Shown piece by piece: positions 63,354 to 64,000 of a DNA stretch of 64,000 nt (the first letter of the stretch is position 1; each line of letters opens with the position of its first letter). The notes below the pieces were generated by a model. It was given only the letters and a program-made list of their open reading frames with translations. It did no database searches and was not told where the DNA came from. Source of the DNA: Nematostella vectensis (lineage: Eukaryota; Cnidaria; Anthozoa; Actiniaria; Edwardsiidae); contig NC_064041.1 in assembly GCF_932526225.1 (NCBI RefSeq), positions 14,354,951 to 14,418,950 of the forward strand, written 5' to 3'. Both the position numbers and the translations under genes were made by a program.

Positions 63354-63475
63354 TACCCTGGGTACCAGAGCCTCCAGACTTCTCTCGCCCAGTGACGCTC
63401 AGCCAAAATGCCGTGACATTTTTTGGATGAGTGTCACTGGACGAGAGAATTTTGGAGGCTCTGGTACCCAGGGTA
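63354..63475. mobile_element. foldback MITE, 122 bp
   Basis: Arms of about 58 bp, starting TACCCTGGGTACCAGAGCCT, pair with the inverse right end AGGCTCTGGTACCCAGGGTA with few mismatches and almost no loop. Same family as 21709-21804. Transcripts through it would form a long hairpin. Confidence 0.85.
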
Positions 63476-64000
63476 GGGAAGAGGTTGTACGTGGTCGTTG
63501 AAAGCCTAAAAGCTATGTATCACGGGCGTCAGAGTACACCCCCCCCCCCTTCTTAAAGCTCATAAAATTAATGAATAACCTCGTGCGATCTCTCAGCCTA
63601 GCCTTGAATGTTAAGCCGATCATAGAACACCCTCTATAACAACTAGAACTAGAGTAAACACCCTTTGCCCACCTTTTACCATATTACACTTGTCAAAAGC
63701 TCGCGATTTCAGATGGCGATATTTCGCGACATTGGATTTTTGCGATTTCGCGGCTATTTTTTTTTTAAAAAACCGGGTCACTTTATTTTCGCTTTCTTCC
63801 AATTTGGGGACAATGAAATCAAGCATAGTGGAATTGAAATGGGCTATAATCATCAAAACTATAACAAACTTGTAAAAAAAAACATGATTGGGTTAAATTT
63901 AGTTAAACAAATCTATACAATTTATTTAGTTACATATTAAGTTACAAAAATCTATAAATACAGTTCAGAATTGTCCAATTTACCACTTACGGTACATACA
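63476..64000. other. no gene seen
   Basis: AT-rich DNA with a short C run near 63540. Small frames on both strands around 63620-63940 overlap each other and show no recognisable motif. Confidence 0.4.

Noticed and set aside
1-64000. Search for CRISPR arrays, operons or bacterial mobile islands
   Set aside because: The tandem repeats have no unique spacers. Genes are spliced and of animal type.

Overview
The window is nuclear DNA of a multicellular animal. It has intron-rich genes with canonical GT/AG splice sites, tandem C2H2 zinc fingers, a modular Ig/FN3 receptor, a Notum-type secreted esterase, cut-and-paste transposons and many minisatellites. My best guess is an anthozoan cnidarian (sea anemone type). 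That is an inference from gene style and repeat content; nothing in the window proves the species.

Layout. 0-3.1 kb: a 35-bp minisatellite, then the first two coding exons of PDSS2 (coenzyme Q side-chain synthesis) on the minus strand. The PDSS2 intron holds a pogo/Tigger-type element with a broken HIRAN-like reading frame. 3.1-3.5 kb: a compact divergent promoter. 3.5-7.7 kb: a 20-finger C2H2 zinc-finger gene on the plus strand. 8.5-9.8 kb: a 42-bp minisatellite whose both strands are open by chance. 11.8-12.9 kb: a single-exon MYND zinc-finger gene (minus). 14.9-18.0 kb: a Mutator-type transposon with matching terminal inverted repeats and a frameshifted transposase. 18.8-35.9 kb: a large type I membrane receptor on the plus strand. 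I could join 18 coding exons into one open frame of 1714 codons: signal peptide, 8 Ig, 5 FN3, one TM segment, long cytoplasmic tail. It also has a candidate alternative last exon. 37.4-48.6 kb: a Notum/pectin-acetylesterase family gene on the minus strand. Ten exons join into 495 codons with Ser, Asp and His of the catalytic triad all present. Its intron 6 is almost filled by a 3.2-kb, 23-bp minisatellite with an 897-bp higher-order repeat. 48.7-64 kb: no convincing gene; a second 42-bp minisatellite (unrelated sequence), a foldback element and AT-rich DNA.

The genes show no shared pathway. PDSS2 is mitochondrial, the finger protein nuclear, the Ig/FN3 protein a cell-surface receptor and the Notum-like protein secreted. 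The most unusual material is the tandem-repeat biology. One minisatellite grew out of an exon-intron junction and copies its splice donor about 30 times. One short duplication doubled a splice acceptor. One intronic array has a clear 39-monomer higher-order period. I found no CRISPR array, operon, rRNA or tRNA gene. All exon joins were deduced by eye from frame, splice signals and family similarity, not from transcripts.
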